NCBI RefSeq assembly: GCF_000801955.1
Contig: NZ_JSZO01000001.1
Location: forward strand, 62,001 to 126,000
DNA: 64,000 bases
Direction: 5' to 3'
Source of the DNA: Ralstonia sp. A12
GTDB taxonomy: Bacteria > Pseudomonadota > Gammaproteobacteria > Burkholderiales > Burkholderiaceae
A program made the position numbers and the translations under genes. How positions within the stretch are numbered: position 1 is the first letter of the stretch; each line of letters starts with the position of its first letter. The notes beneath the pieces are model-generated. The model saw nothing but the letters and a program-made list of their open reading frames with translations, was not told the DNA's origin and made no database searches. This document shows positions 7,907 through 16,608 of this stretch, in pieces.

Positions 7907-8934
7907 AACGTCTCGTTCAATGGCTGCGCGCGTGCGGCCTCGTGGCTGCTGGCGCGTTTGCGCTGGCTGCGCCGGTGCAGGCTCAACCGGCCGGTCAGCA
8001 GGTCGCCATCTGCTACAACTGCCCGCCGGAATGGGCTGACTGGGCCAGCCAGATCAAGGCCATCAAGGACAAGACCGGCATTACCGTGCCGTTCGACAAC
8101 AAGAACTCCGGCCAGGCCATCGCGCAGATGCTGGCTGAGAAGTCGCACCCGGTGGCCGACGTGGCCTACCTGGGCATCACGTCCGCCTATCAGGCCAAGG
8201 AGAAGGGCTTGGTCGCCAACTACAAACCCAAGCACTGGGAAGACATTCCCGCAGGCATGAAAGACCCGGACGGCGCCTTCTTCTCGATCCACTCGGGCAC
8301 GCTGGGCTTCTTCGTCAACAAGGATGCGCTGGAAGGCAAGCCCGTGCCGCGCTCGTGGAAAGACCTGCTCAAGCCCGAGTACAAGGGCATGGTCGGCTAT
8401 CTGGACCCGAGCAGCGCTTTTGTCGGCTATGTGGGCGCTGTAGCCGTCAACCAGGCGCTGGGCGGCACGCTGGACAACTTCACCCCGGGCATCGAATGGT
8501 TCAAGCAACTGAAGAAGAACGCGCCGATCGTGCCGAAGCAGACCGCCTACGCGCGCGTCGTGGCCGGTGAAATTCCCATCCTGCTCGACTACGACTTCAA
8601 CGCCTACCGCGCGAAGTACAAGGATCACGCCAACGTGGAATTCGTGATCCCGCAAGAAGGCTCGATTGCCGTGCCGTACGTGATGAGCCTGACCGCCAAC
8701 GCGCCGCATGCCGACAACGCCAAGAAGGTGCTGGACTTCGTGCTGTCGGATGAAGGCCAGGCGCTGTGGGCCAACGCCTACCTGCGCCCGGTGCGCGCCA
8801 ATGCCATGAGCAAGGAAGCCGCCTCGCGCTTCCTGCCGGCCAGCGAATACGCCCGTGTGAAGACCGTGGACTTCAACAAGATGGCAGCCGGTCAGCAGGC
8901 ATTTGGCACGCGCTATCTGGACGAGGTTCGCTGA
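7903..8934 (+). CDS. ABC transporter periplasmic substrate-binding protein (class of Fe3+/phosphonate/polyamine binders)
   Basis: 343 residues with a signal peptide (MKRLVQWLRACGLVAAGAFA.., cleavage after VQAQ). The fold is a type-2 binding protein like those for ferric iron, spermidine/putrescine or aminoethylphosphonate: VTY-like first strand, TLGFFVNKDALEGKP, LLKPEYKGMVGYLDPSS, and a C-terminal AKKVLDFVLSDEGQALW block. No conserved tyrosine pair for iron is obvious. The linked phosphodiesterase gene suggests a phosphate ester or glycerophosphodiester as ligand; that is inference from context. It overlaps the regulator by ATGA. Confidence 0.85.
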   Translation: MKRLVQWLRACGLVAAGAFALAAPVQAQPAGQQVAICYNCPPEWADWASQIKAIKDKTGITVPFDNKNSGQAIAQMLAEKSHPVADVAYLGITSAYQAKEKGLVANYKPKHWEDIPAGMKDPDGAFFSIHSGTLGFFVNKDALEGKPVPRSWKDLLKPEYKGMVGYLDPSSAFVGYVGAVAVNQALGGTLDNFTPGIEWFKQLKKNAPIVPKQTAYARVVAGEIPILLDYDFNAYRAKYKDHANVEFVIPQEGSIAVPYVMSLTANAPHADNAKKVLDFVLSDEGQALWANAYLRPVRANAMSKEAASRFLPASEYARVKTVDFNKMAAGQQAFGTRYLDEVR

Positions 8935-8936
8935 GC

Positions 8937-9788
8937 ATGAGCACCGTCACCCGAACCACCTTGCCAGACGATGCGGTATTGCCCGCACGGTGGCGGGTGG
9001 CGTTGCTGGCACCGGCCGTTGCACTGTTCTGCGCGTTCTGGCTGCTGCCGATGGCCGCGCTGCTGCGTGTGAGCGGCAGCGAGGGCCTGATCGCCACCTA
9101 CACAGCGGCGCTGACCACGCCGCGCTATCTGAGTAGTCTCGTCTCGACGGTGGTGCTATCGGCAGCCGTCACGCTGGCCACGCTGGTGCTGTCGACCATT
9201 TCCGGGCTGTTCCTGGTGCGACACAACGTGCCGGGCAAGCGGTTGATTACCGCCATGCTGACGTTCCCGCTGGCGTTTCCGGGCGTGGTGGTCGGCTTTA
9301 TGGTGATTTTGCTGGCCGGGCGCCAGGGCCTGCTGGGCGACCTGACGCGCACGCTCACCGGTGAGAAATGGGTCTTCGCCTACTCGATCGGCGGGCTGTT
9401 TCTCGGCTACCTGTATTTCTCGATTCCGCGTGTGGTGCTGACGGTGATGGCGGCGGCGGAAAAGCTCGACCGTTCGCTGGAAGAGGCGGCACGCTCGCTG
9501 GGCGCATCGTCGTGGCAGGTGACGCGTGATGTGCTGGTGCCGGGGCTGGCGCCCGCGCTTATCGCCTCCGGGGCGATCTGCTTTGCCACGTCGATGGGCG
9601 CGTTCGGCACCGCCTTCACGCTCGCCACCGAAATCGACGTATTGCCGATGACGATCTATACCGAGTTCACGCTCAATGCCGGGATTGCGATGGCGGCGGC
9701 GCTGTCGGTGGTACTGGGCGTGGTGACGTGGCTGGTGCTGGCGATTGCGCGCACGGCTAGTGGTGGGCAAACCGGAGCGGCAGCATGA
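8937..9788 (+). CDS. ABC transporter permease (first)
   Basis: About 283 residues. I choose the ATG two bases after the binding-protein stop, giving MSTVTRTTLPDDAV before the first membrane helix. Six hydrophobic segments and the cytoplasmic EAA loop (LEEAARSLGASSWQVTRDVLVP) identify a binding-protein-dependent inner-membrane permease that docks on the ATPase. It overlaps the second permease by ATGA, so the two are made together, presumably as a heterodimer. Confidence 0.88.
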   Translation: MSTVTRTTLPDDAVLPARWRVALLAPAVALFCAFWLLPMAALLRVSGSEGLIATYTAALTTPRYLSSLVSTVVLSAAVTLATLVLSTISGLFLVRHNVPGKRLITAMLTFPLAFPGVVVGFMVILLAGRQGLLGDLTRTLTGEKWVFAYSIGGLFLGYLYFSIPRVVLTVMAAAEKLDRSLEEAARSLGASSWQVTRDVLVPGLAPALIASGAICFATSMGAFGTAFTLATEIDVLPMTIYTEFTLNAGIAMAAALSVVLGVVTWLVLAIARTASGGQTGAAA

Positions 9789-10579
9789 AGCGCGCCTTGT
9801 CCGTTGCGCAGTGGCTGATCACGCTGCTGCTTTGCCTGTTCCTGATCGTGCCCGTTGTGCTGTCGATGGCCGTGGGCCTGACGCGCAACTACATCCGCGG
9901 GTTCAAGAGCGGTTGGACGCTGGACTGGGTCGCTCAGGTGTGGGACATGTATCAGGCGTCGATCTGGATGTCGCTGCTGGTGGCGCTGTGCACGCTGGTG
10001 ATCGTGCTCGCGGCGGGCGTTCCCGCCGGTTATGTGCTGGCGCGCCGCCAGAGCCGCACAAGCCGTCTGATCGAAGAATTCCTGACGCTGCCGGTAGCGT
10101 TGCCGGGCTTGGCGACGGCGCTGGGGCTGATCGTTGCGTACGGCGGCTTCGGCAGCTTTCGCGAGAGCCTGTGGTTCATCGTCGTCGGGCACGTGGTGTT
10201 TACGCTGCCGTTCATGGTGCGCTCGGTCGCGGCTGTGGCGGCGGGGCAGAACCTGAAGACGCTGGAAGAGGGCGCGGCCAGCCTGGGCGCATCGTTCTGG
10301 CAACGTTTTCGCACCATCGTGCTGCCCAACGTGCAGCCCGGCATTCTGGCCGGCGCGCTGACGGTGGTGACGCTCTCGGTGGGTGAATTCAACCTGACCT
10401 GGATGCTGCACACGCCGCAAACCAAGACCCTGCCGGTCGGCCTGGCCGACACCTATGCGTCGATGCGCCTGGAGATTGCCAGCGCCTACACGCTGATCTT
10501 CTTCGTCATGATCGTGCCGCTACTGGTGCTGATGCAGCGCTTTGGCGGCCTGCGTGTGAATAACGGAAAGGCTTCCTGA
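9785..10579 (+). CDS. ABC transporter permease (second)
   Basis: 264 residues, about six membrane segments. The EAA loop reads LEEGAASLGASFWQRFRTIVLP, close to the motif in the first permease. Start overlaps the upstream gene by ATGA and the stop overlaps the ATPase start by one base (TGATG), so all genes of the operon are translationally coupled. Together the two permeases form the channel of the importer. Confidence 0.88.
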   Translation: MKRALSVAQWLITLLLCLFLIVPVVLSMAVGLTRNYIRGFKSGWTLDWVAQVWDMYQASIWMSLLVALCTLVIVLAAGVPAGYVLARRQSRTSRLIEEFLTLPVALPGLATALGLIVAYGGFGSFRESLWFIVVGHVVFTLPFMVRSVAAVAAGQNLKTLEEGAASLGASFWQRFRTIVLPNVQPGILAGALTVVTLSVGEFNLTWMLHTPQTKTLPVGLADTYASMRLEIASAYTLIFFVMIVPLLVLMQRFGGLRVNNGKAS

Positions 10580-11640
10580 TGCGTACTGAATCCCTTAACC
10601 TCGCACCCGTGCCAATCCAGTTGCGCGGTTGCGGTAAACACTTTGGCAGCCAGCAGGTGCTGGCCCCGCTCGATCTCGATATCGGCGCAGGCGAGACCGT
10701 CGTGCTGCTCGGCCCCTCCGGCTGCGGCAAGACCACCACGCTGCGCATCGTCGCCGGGCTGGAAGCGCCGGATGCCGGCGGCACCGTGTGCTTTGGCGAC
10801 GAGGACGTCACCGCACGCCCGATCGAGCGCCGCCGCGTCGGCATGGTGTTTCAGAACTACGCGCTGTTTCCCAACCTGAGCGTGCGCGGCAACGTGGAAT
10901 ACGGCCTGCGCATCCAGCGTCGGCAAAACGGCTTGTCCGACGCGCAGATCAGCGCCCGCGCGAACACGCTGCTGGAAATGATGCACCTCACGCAATTCGC
11001 GGACCGGGGCGTGGATCAGCTCTCCGGCGGCCAGCGCCAGCGCGTGGCCTTGGCCCGTGCCCTGGCACCCGAACCGCGCGTGCTGCTGCTCGACGAACCG
11101 CTCACCGCGCTCGATGCCAAGCTGCGCGAATCCGTGCGCGCCGAGATGGACCGCCTGCTGCGCAGCCTCGGCATCACCACCATCTACGTGACGCATGACC
11201 AGGAAGAGGCGATGGCCCTGGCTGATCGCATCGTCGTCATGGAAGCCGGCCGCATCGCGCAGATCGGCACGCCACGCGAAATCTACTTCCAGCCGGCCAA
11301 CCGGCACGTGGCGGATTTCATCGGCATCATGAACCGGCTCGACGGCCTGCGGCGGGATGGCGCGTTTGTCTGTGCCGGCGGCCGTGTCCCCGTGTTGGCG
11401 GGCGAGGGCGATACGGTGTTCTTCCGGCCGGAAGACGCCGTGCTGGCCGATCCGGCGCACGCTGCACTCAAGGGCACGGTGGAATCGGCGGTGTTTCTCG
11501 GTTTCCGCACCCGTGTGCGCGTGGCGGGAGTATCGGCCACGCCGCTGTTCATTGACGTGCCCGGCCGCCAGCATTTTGCGCCGGGCCATGCCGTCGGCTT
11601 CGATGTTCCGGCTGATCGACTTCTGACCTTGCAAGCCTGA
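10579..11640 (+). CDS. ABC transporter ATP-binding protein (PotA/UgpC/FbpC type)
   Basis: 353 residues with a complete nucleotide-binding domain: Walker A GPSGCGKTT, Q-loop VFQNYALFPNLSV, signature LSGGQRQRVALARAL, Walker B VLLLDEPLTALD and switch histidine in YVTHDQEEAMALADR. The last 110 residues form a TOBE-like regulatory domain (VFFRPEDAVL, ..GFRTRVRVAG). It energises import by the two upstream permeases. The stop shares one base with the phosphodiesterase start. Confidence 0.92.
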   Translation: MRTESLNLAPVPIQLRGCGKHFGSQQVLAPLDLDIGAGETVVLLGPSGCGKTTTLRIVAGLEAPDAGGTVCFGDEDVTARPIERRRVGMVFQNYALFPNLSVRGNVEYGLRIQRRQNGLSDAQISARANTLLEMMHLTQFADRGVDQLSGGQRQRVALARALAPEPRVLLLDEPLTALDAKLRESVRAEMDRLLRSLGITTIYVTHDQEEAMALADRIVVMEAGRIAQIGTPREIYFQPANRHVADFIGIMNRLDGLRRDGAFVCAGGRVPVLAGEGDTVFFRPEDAVLADPAHAALKGTVESAVFLGFRTRVRVAGVSATPLFIDVPGRQHFAPGHAVGFDVPADRLLTLQA

Positions 11641-12488
11641 TGCACTTCCTGCAACTGACCGATCTTCATATCAAACGCCCGGGGCGACTGGCTTACCGGC
11701 GCGTGGATTCCGCCGCCTATCTGGCACGCACCGTGGCGCATATCCTCGCGCAGCCGGAGCGGCCCGAGGCCATCGTACTGACCGGCGACCTGGTGGACGC
11801 CGGTGCCCCCGAGGAATACGCGCATCTGCGCGCCGTGCTGGCGCCGCTGGATGCCGCGGGCATTCGTATGCTGCCGGTGCTCGGTAACCACGACGCCCGC
11901 GATGCCGCGCGTGAGGCCTTTGCCGACTGGCTCGCCCCCATTCCGGCTGCCGCACAAGACCCGCACGCCTTTCAGTACTGGACCGACATTGGCGACGTGC
12001 GCCTGATCGTGCTCGATACGCTGGATAGCGGCCACCCGGGCGGCCGCTTGGGCGTGGAGCGGCTCGACTGGCTGGCCGATGCGCTCTCGCAGGAGACACA
12101 GCGCCCAACGGTGATTGCGATGCACCATCCGCCGTTTGCGACCGGCATTCGCCACATGGATGTGCAGTCGCTGGCCGAAGACGACATCCCGCCGTTCGCA
12201 CAGATCGTGCGCGCCGCCAGCAATGTCGAGCGCATCATCTGCGGGCATCTGCATCGCTCCATCGACGTGCGCTTTGCGGGCACGGTCGCGTCGACGTGCC
12301 CATCGCCAGCGCATCAGGTGGCGCTGGATCTGGACCCTGCAGGCGACCCCGGCTTCGTGATGGAACCGCCTGCCTATAAAGTGCACGCGTGGGTGCCAGG
12401 CCAAGGGCTGGTGAGCCACCTTGCCTATGTGGGCGAGTTCGACGGCCCACACCCGTTCTTCGAGCCGGATGGCCGGTTGATCGATTAG
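11640..12488 (+). CDS. GpdQ/CpdA-like metallophosphoesterase
   Basis: 282 residues of the calcineurin-like phosphodiesterase family. The metal ligands are all visible: D-x-H in LTDLHIKRPG, GDLVD, GNHDAR, MHHPP and CGHLHRS. The order and spacing resemble glycerophosphodiesterase GpdQ and cAMP phosphodiesterase CpdA. No signal peptide, so it acts in the cytoplasm. Being the last gene of a coupled importer operon, it probably hydrolyses the imported phosphodiester to feed phosphate or an alcohol to the cell; the substrate is inferred, not shown. It ends with a 4-bp convergent overlap with the azoreductase gene. Confidence 0.83.
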   Translation: MHFLQLTDLHIKRPGRLAYRRVDSAAYLARTVAHILAQPERPEAIVLTGDLVDAGAPEEYAHLRAVLAPLDAAGIRMLPVLGNHDARDAAREAFADWLAPIPAAAQDPHAFQYWTDIGDVRLIVLDTLDSGHPGGRLGVERLDWLADALSQETQRPTVIAMHHPPFATGIRHMDVQSLAEDDIPPFAQIVRAASNVERIICGHLHRSIDVRFAGTVASTCPSPAHQVALDLDPAGDPGFVMEPPAYKVHAWVPGQGLVSHLAYVGEFDGPHPFFEPDGRLID

Positions 12489-13183
12489 GCGGTTTCGATA
12501 GCGGCGTCTGCCGTCATGCTCTCGACCAGCGCATCGACATCGGCTTCTGCGGATGCAATCGACGCGCGCAACCGCTCATCCGCAAATTCGTCGTATTCAA
12601 TGGCGGCGGACGCCACATCGGTGACGCCGATATAGCCAAAGGCCGTGGCAACGCCGCCTTCCACGTGGTTCATGTGGGCGATGCGCTGGCCGGGGCCGTA
12701 GCCGAAATCACCGCGTGAACTGAGGATGACGAGGCGCTTGTTCATCCCAGCCAGCAGCGGCCAGTAGGGCTCACCTGCGCGGCTGCGGTCGAAGCCGAAA
12801 GTGCGGCCCACACGCACGATGTTGTCGATATAGGCCTTGAATTGCGCGGGCATGCCGAAGTTGTACATCGGCACACCGGCCACGATTACGTCGGCAGCGA
12901 GCAGCTCGTCGATCAGAGCGTCGCTTTGCGCAAGCCGGTCGTGCATCCAAGGTTCACGTTGTTCGGGCGGCGTGAACGCAGCATGGACCCAGCGGCCGTC
13001 GACGGGTGCAGGTGGTTCGGCACCGACGTCGCGATAGACGATCTGTGCATCAGGCTCACGCTCAAGCCAGCGTTGCACAAAGCGTGCGGAAAGCCGGCGT
13101 GTGTGTGAACCATGGCGTGCCGTATCGGAGCTGCCGGGCCGGGCGCTTGAATCGAGGTGCAGAAGGCGGGTCGGGGTGGTCAT
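12485..13183 (-). CDS. azoR: FMN-dependent NADH:azoreductase/quinone reductase
   Basis: 232 residues, starting at MTTPTRLLHLDSSARPGSSD. The FMN phosphate-binding loop (DSSARPGSSDTARHGSHT), the VPMYNFGMPAQFKAYIDNIVR stretch and the SSRGDFGYGPG loop are diagnostic of AzoR, a homodimeric FMN enzyme that reduces quinones and azo dyes with NADH. A longer in-frame reading upstream crosses the regulatory region and is not used. Divergent from a LysR-family gene that probably controls it. Confidence 0.9.
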   Translation of the reverse strand: MTTPTRLLHLDSSARPGSSDTARHGSHTRRLSARFVQRWLEREPDAQIVYRDVGAEPPAPVDGRWVHAAFTPPEQREPWMHDRLAQSDALIDELLAADVIVAGVPMYNFGMPAQFKAYIDNIVRVGRTFGFDRSRAGEPYWPLLAGMNKRLVILSSRGDFGYGPGQRIAHMNHVEGGVATAFGYIGVTDVASAAIEYDEFADERLRASIASAEADVDALVESMTADAAIETA

Positions 13184-13261
13184 GTTGGGAATCCGTTGTG
13201 AGTGAACCTGTGGCCACTCTACGAACCACGCTGCACTGCGACAAACGACATGTTTTGCACG

Positions 13262-13288
13262 GCATGGATGACTTGGATTCATCCATGC
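13262..13288. promoter_or_regulatory. Inverted repeat between azoR and its divergent LysR gene
   Basis: GCATGGATGA and its exact reverse complement TCATCCATGC are separated by 7 bp. It lies 38 bp before the LysR start and 78 bp before azoR. A dyad in a divergent LysR/target promoter is the expected form of a LysR-type binding site, so this is the likely operator. Confidence 0.7.
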
Positions 13289-13326
13289 AGGCCATGAGGA
13301 CATTGCCCCCGTGACACAATCCGCGC

Positions 13327-14235
13327 ATGCGAAAACTCCCACCCCTGAGCGCGCTGCGGGCCTTTGAGGCCACCGCTCGCCACCTCAGCATGCGGCGTGC
13401 TGCCGACGAGTTGTCGGTCACGCCCACCGCCATCAGCCACCAGATCCGCCGCCTGGAAGATGCACTGGGCGTGACGCTGTTCGAGCGTCAGGTGCGGGCA
13501 CTTCGGCTGTCTGAAGCCGGCGAGCGGCTCTATCCGGTGCTCAACACGGGCTTTGATGCGTTTGCGCAGGCCATCGACGCCATCCGTGCGCCTGAGGCAC
13601 AACCGGTACGCCAGCGCGTCACGCTCACCGCGCCGATGGGGTTGGCTGCACGTTGGCTGGTCCCCAGGCTTGGTGACTTCGCCACGCGGCATCCGGAGGT
13701 GGACCTGCGCGTCCATGCGTCCGACACGGTGGTCGATCTGCAGGGCGGCAGCGTTGATCTGGCCGTGCGCTATGGCGACGCACCCGCCGCCAACCATGGC
13801 TTCGTCGCAGAACACCTCTTTGACGATGCGTATGCGCCGGTCTGCCATCCGGGTCTGAACGTTCAGTCGCACGATGATCTGGCGCGCGTTCCGCTCATCC
13901 ATTCGGAATGGCAGCGCACGCTGCCGCAACCAATCGGTTGGCCCCTGTGGGCGCGCACCGCCGGGATCGAGCGCATGCTCAAAACCGATACGGGCATCGT
14001 GCTGTCCGACGATGGGCATGCGATGTCGGCCGCTACGGCAGGGCAGGGTGTGATCCTGGCGAACCTGCCGCTGGTGCGCGACGCGCTGGAGGCGGGCACG
14101 CTCGTGCAGCCGTTCGAGGGGCCCGTCATCCGCCGGTATGCCTTCTGGGCACTGGCACCCGCCGCACGCCTGGAAGACGCCGCCGTGCGCGCGGTATGGG
14201 ATTGGCTACGCCTCGCCCGAACCAGCGGCCTTTGA
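13327..14235 (+). CDS. LysR family transcriptional regulator (GcvA-like)
   Basis: 302 residues. Start MRKLPPLSALRAFEATARHLSM is typical of the GcvA/AmpR subgroup, with the winged helix-turn-helix in residues 1-65 (MRRAADELSVTPTAISHQIRRLE). The effector domain follows from about residue 90, with SVDLAVRYGDAP and a GQGVILANLPLV segment. It is divergent from azoR and probably regulates it through the dyad between them. The last 30 bp overlap the 3' end of the convergent depolymerase gene. Confidence 0.9.
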   Translation: MRKLPPLSALRAFEATARHLSMRRAADELSVTPTAISHQIRRLEDALGVTLFERQVRALRLSEAGERLYPVLNTGFDAFAQAIDAIRAPEAQPVRQRVTLTAPMGLAARWLVPRLGDFATRHPEVDLRVHASDTVVDLQGGSVDLAVRYGDAPAANHGFVAEHLFDDAYAPVCHPGLNVQSHDDLARVPLIHSEWQRTLPQPIGWPLWARTAGIERMLKTDTGIVLSDDGHAMSAATAGQGVILANLPLVRDALEAGTLVQPFEGPVIRRYAFWALAPAARLEDAAVRAVWDWLRLARTSGL

Positions 14236-15531
14236 CGATTCGATCCAACTGCGCAAGCTGACGACCTGGCTGCCGCCTTGCGCGGTGCCGGCCATGCTGC
14301 GCTCGCGCGGCTCGTGGTCATGGATGGTGGCGCGCACCATCGGGTAGATCTGCGTCTCCCACTTGCGGCCGTTGAACACGCCGTAGTGTCCTACGCCGGT
14401 CTGCACGTGGTGCCGCTTCATGTACGGGCGAAGGCCGCTGCACAAGTCCTGCGCGGCCACAGTCTGGCCCACCGAACAGATGTCGTCTTTCTCGCCCTCG
14501 ATGGTCAGCAGGGCCGTGTGGCGGATGGCGCGCGGTTCCACCCGCCGGCCGCCCACGCGCAACTGCCCGAGCGGCAGGGCGTACTGCTGAAAGACCGTGC
14601 TCACGGTTTCCAGGTAGAACTCGGCGGTCAGGTCGGTGGTGGCGAAATACTCCTCGTAGAACGTGCGGATCGCCTCGGCCTTGGCCGGGTCGCCCTTGGC
14701 GCGCTCGTGGTGCAGATCAGAGAACGACGCGGCATGCCGATCCAGGTTCATCGACATGAACGCGCATAACTGCACGAAGCCCGGATACACGCGCCGCTGC
14801 GCCCCGACGAAGCCCGCCGGCACCACGCTGATGAGGTTGTGCTCGAACCACTCGATCGGCCGGCTATTGGCCAACGCGTTGACCTTGGTCGGGTTGATGC
14901 GGCAATCGATTGGCCCGGCCATCAGCGTCATGCTGGCGGGCTGGGCGGGGTCGCCGTCTTCGGCCATGAGTGCCACGGCAGCCAGCGCAGCCACGGTGGG
15001 CTGGCAGATTGCAACGACATGGGCGTCCGGCCCGAGTTGCTGCAGGAACCCGATGACGTGGCCAACGTAGTCGCCAAAGCCAAAGCTGCCTGCAGAGAGC
15101 GGGATGTCGCGCGGGTTGTGCCAATCGGTGATGTACACATCGTGATCGGCCAGCATGGTGCGTACGGTGCCGCGCAGCAGTGTAGCGAAGTGCCCGGACA
15201 TCGGGGCGACGATCAGCACCCGTGGCTGCGGTGGCCCGCTGGCCTTGCGGAAGTGGAGCAACGCGCCAAAGGGTGTGTTCCAGACGATCTCTTCGGTTAC
15301 CTCAACAGGCTCACCGCTCACGCACACGGTGTCGATGCCGAACGGCGGCCGGTGGTGCGACAGGCCGGCCATCTGTATCAGCTCGCAGCAGGCATCGAGG
15401 TAGCGGCCGTGCGGGCTCTCAGCCAATGCCGGTGTGGCTGCAATCGTTGCGCGCGCAACGGCTGCGCCATCTCGCCACGGCCGCATCAGCTCCGTGAGTG
15501 CCTGGTAGGCGGGATAGGCAAGGAAATTCAT
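14206..15531 (-). CDS. phaZ: Intracellular poly(3-hydroxybutyrate) depolymerase
   Basis: About 441 residues if started at MNFLAYPAYQALTELM, the usual beginning of Ralstonia/Cupriavidus PhaZ1-type enzymes; a longer in-frame reading exists and no strong ribosome site decides. It degrades native PHB granules in the cytoplasm. The catalytic cysteine lies in VVAICQPTVAALAAV (residue about 176, compared with Cys183 of R. eutropha PhaZ1), and the late VGHYGVFNG supplies the histidine. The gene is monocistronic, far from the PHA synthase found later in the window. Confidence 0.88.
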   Translation of the reverse strand: MNFLAYPAYQALTELMRPWRDGAAVARATIAATPALAESPHGRYLDACCELIQMAGLSHHRPPFGIDTVCVSGEPVEVTEEIVWNTPFGALLHFRKASGPPQPRVLIVAPMSGHFATLLRGTVRTMLADHDVYITDWHNPRDIPLSAGSFGFGDYVGHVIGFLQQLGPDAHVVAICQPTVAALAAVALMAEDGDPAQPASMTLMAGPIDCRINPTKVNALANSRPIEWFEHNLISVVPAGFVGAQRRVYPGFVQLCAFMSMNLDRHAASFSDLHHERAKGDPAKAEAIRTFYEEYFATTDLTAEFYLETVSTVFQQYALPLGQLRVGGRRVEPRAIRHTALLTIEGEKDDICSVGQTVAAQDLCSGLRPYMKRHHVQTGVGHYGVFNGRKWETQIYPMVRATIHDHEPRERSMAGTAQGGSQVVSLRSWIESSKAAGSGEA

Positions 15532-15787
15532 GACGTCGTTGGCGCAAGCCTGCAGCGTGGGCGTATCGGTCAGACATCGGACAAGGCAAGTCATATGCCA
15601 GACCGGTTTACATTGGCATGGTGTTTGCAAATTGCCGGGCACGGCGCGCCAAATGGGGCGTCAGGCGACGGCGATGCGCTTTGCGCGGGTCGCGCGCCAC
15701 GCCATGCAATGGTGCGCATGCGGCGTTTCAGTGCAGAACGTCCCGATTTGGTGAAGCGCGCCCAGGCAGGCACCTACGGAGACCGCC

Positions 15788-16450
15788 ATGAGCCGGACGA
15801 CCACTACGCTGACCATCAGCAGCCGCAACTATTCGTCGTGGTCGTTCCGTGGCTGGCTGCTCGCGCGGCTGGCCGGCATCGAGTTCGAAACGGTGGTCGT
15901 GCCCGTTGACGATGCGGCCGCGCGTGCGGAGTTGCTGCTGCTCTCGCCGTCCATCCTCGTGCCGTGCCTGCAGCATGAGGGCATCAAGGTGTGGGACACC
16001 CTCGCCATTGCCGAATATCTCAACGAGATCCGTCCGCAAGCGCATCTGCTGCCGGCAGACCGCGCGGCGCGCGCACATTGCCGCGCGGTCTGCGGTGAAA
16101 TGCATTCCGGCTTCAGCGCGCTGCGATCCGCGCTGCCGATGAACCTGCGGGCGCAGTTTCCGAACTTCCGGGTGTGGTCACGCGCGCAGGACGATATCGA
16201 GCGTGTTGTTGCCATCTGGCGCGAATGCCTGCAGCGCTACGGCGGCCCCTGGTTGTTCGGCAAGGCGCCCACCATGGCCGATGCGATGTACACGCCGGTC
16301 GTCACACGCTTCCTGACATACGACGTCCAGCTCGATCCGGACATTGCCGCGTACTGCGCGACCGTGCTCCGGCACCCATTCGTGCGTGAATGGATGGAGG
16401 CCGCCCAGCTTGAAACCGAGGACATCGACGAACTGGATGTCGAGTTCTGA
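15788..16450 (+). CDS. Glutathione S-transferase family protein
   Basis: 220 residues. The thioredoxin-like N-terminal domain has the GST serine region in SSRNYSSWSFRGWLL, the cis-proline region SILVPCLQ and the DTLAIAEYLNE motif that contacts glutathione. An all-helical C-terminal domain follows, with the N-capping FGKAPTMADAMYTPVV. The family conjugates or isomerises electrophiles. It is a lone gene between phaZ (divergent) and the dehydrogenase operon, so no pathway can be assigned. Confidence 0.88.
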   Translation: MSRTTTTLTISSRNYSSWSFRGWLLARLAGIEFETVVVPVDDAAARAELLLLSPSILVPCLQHEGIKVWDTLAIAEYLNEIRPQAHLLPADRAARAHCRAVCGEMHSGFSALRSALPMNLRAQFPNFRVWSRAQDDIERVVAIWRECLQRYGGPWLFGKAPTMADAMYTPVVTRFLTYDVQLDPDIAAYCATVLRHPFVREWMEAAQLETEDIDELDVEF

Positions 16451-16608
16451 ACGCGGCACGCTGCACTGCAGTAACTGAAGCGTTGATCGCGACTCAGCCG
16501 AAAGGCGGGTCTTGTTTTCGGTCGCCCAGCGTCTAGTGTGGAAACAGGCGCGGGCAGCATCGCTCTCACGCGCCCCACCACCAGAAGAAAAACAGAGGGG
16601 CTGCAGTC

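Noticed and set aside
7441-8709. Minus-strand frame of 422 codons
   Set aside because: Antisense of the LacI-family and binding-protein genes; no domain features.
16482-16495. FNR-type site before the E1 alpha gene (TTGATCGCGACTCA)
   Set aside because: Second half is poor and spacing to the gene is unremarkable; not counted in the set.
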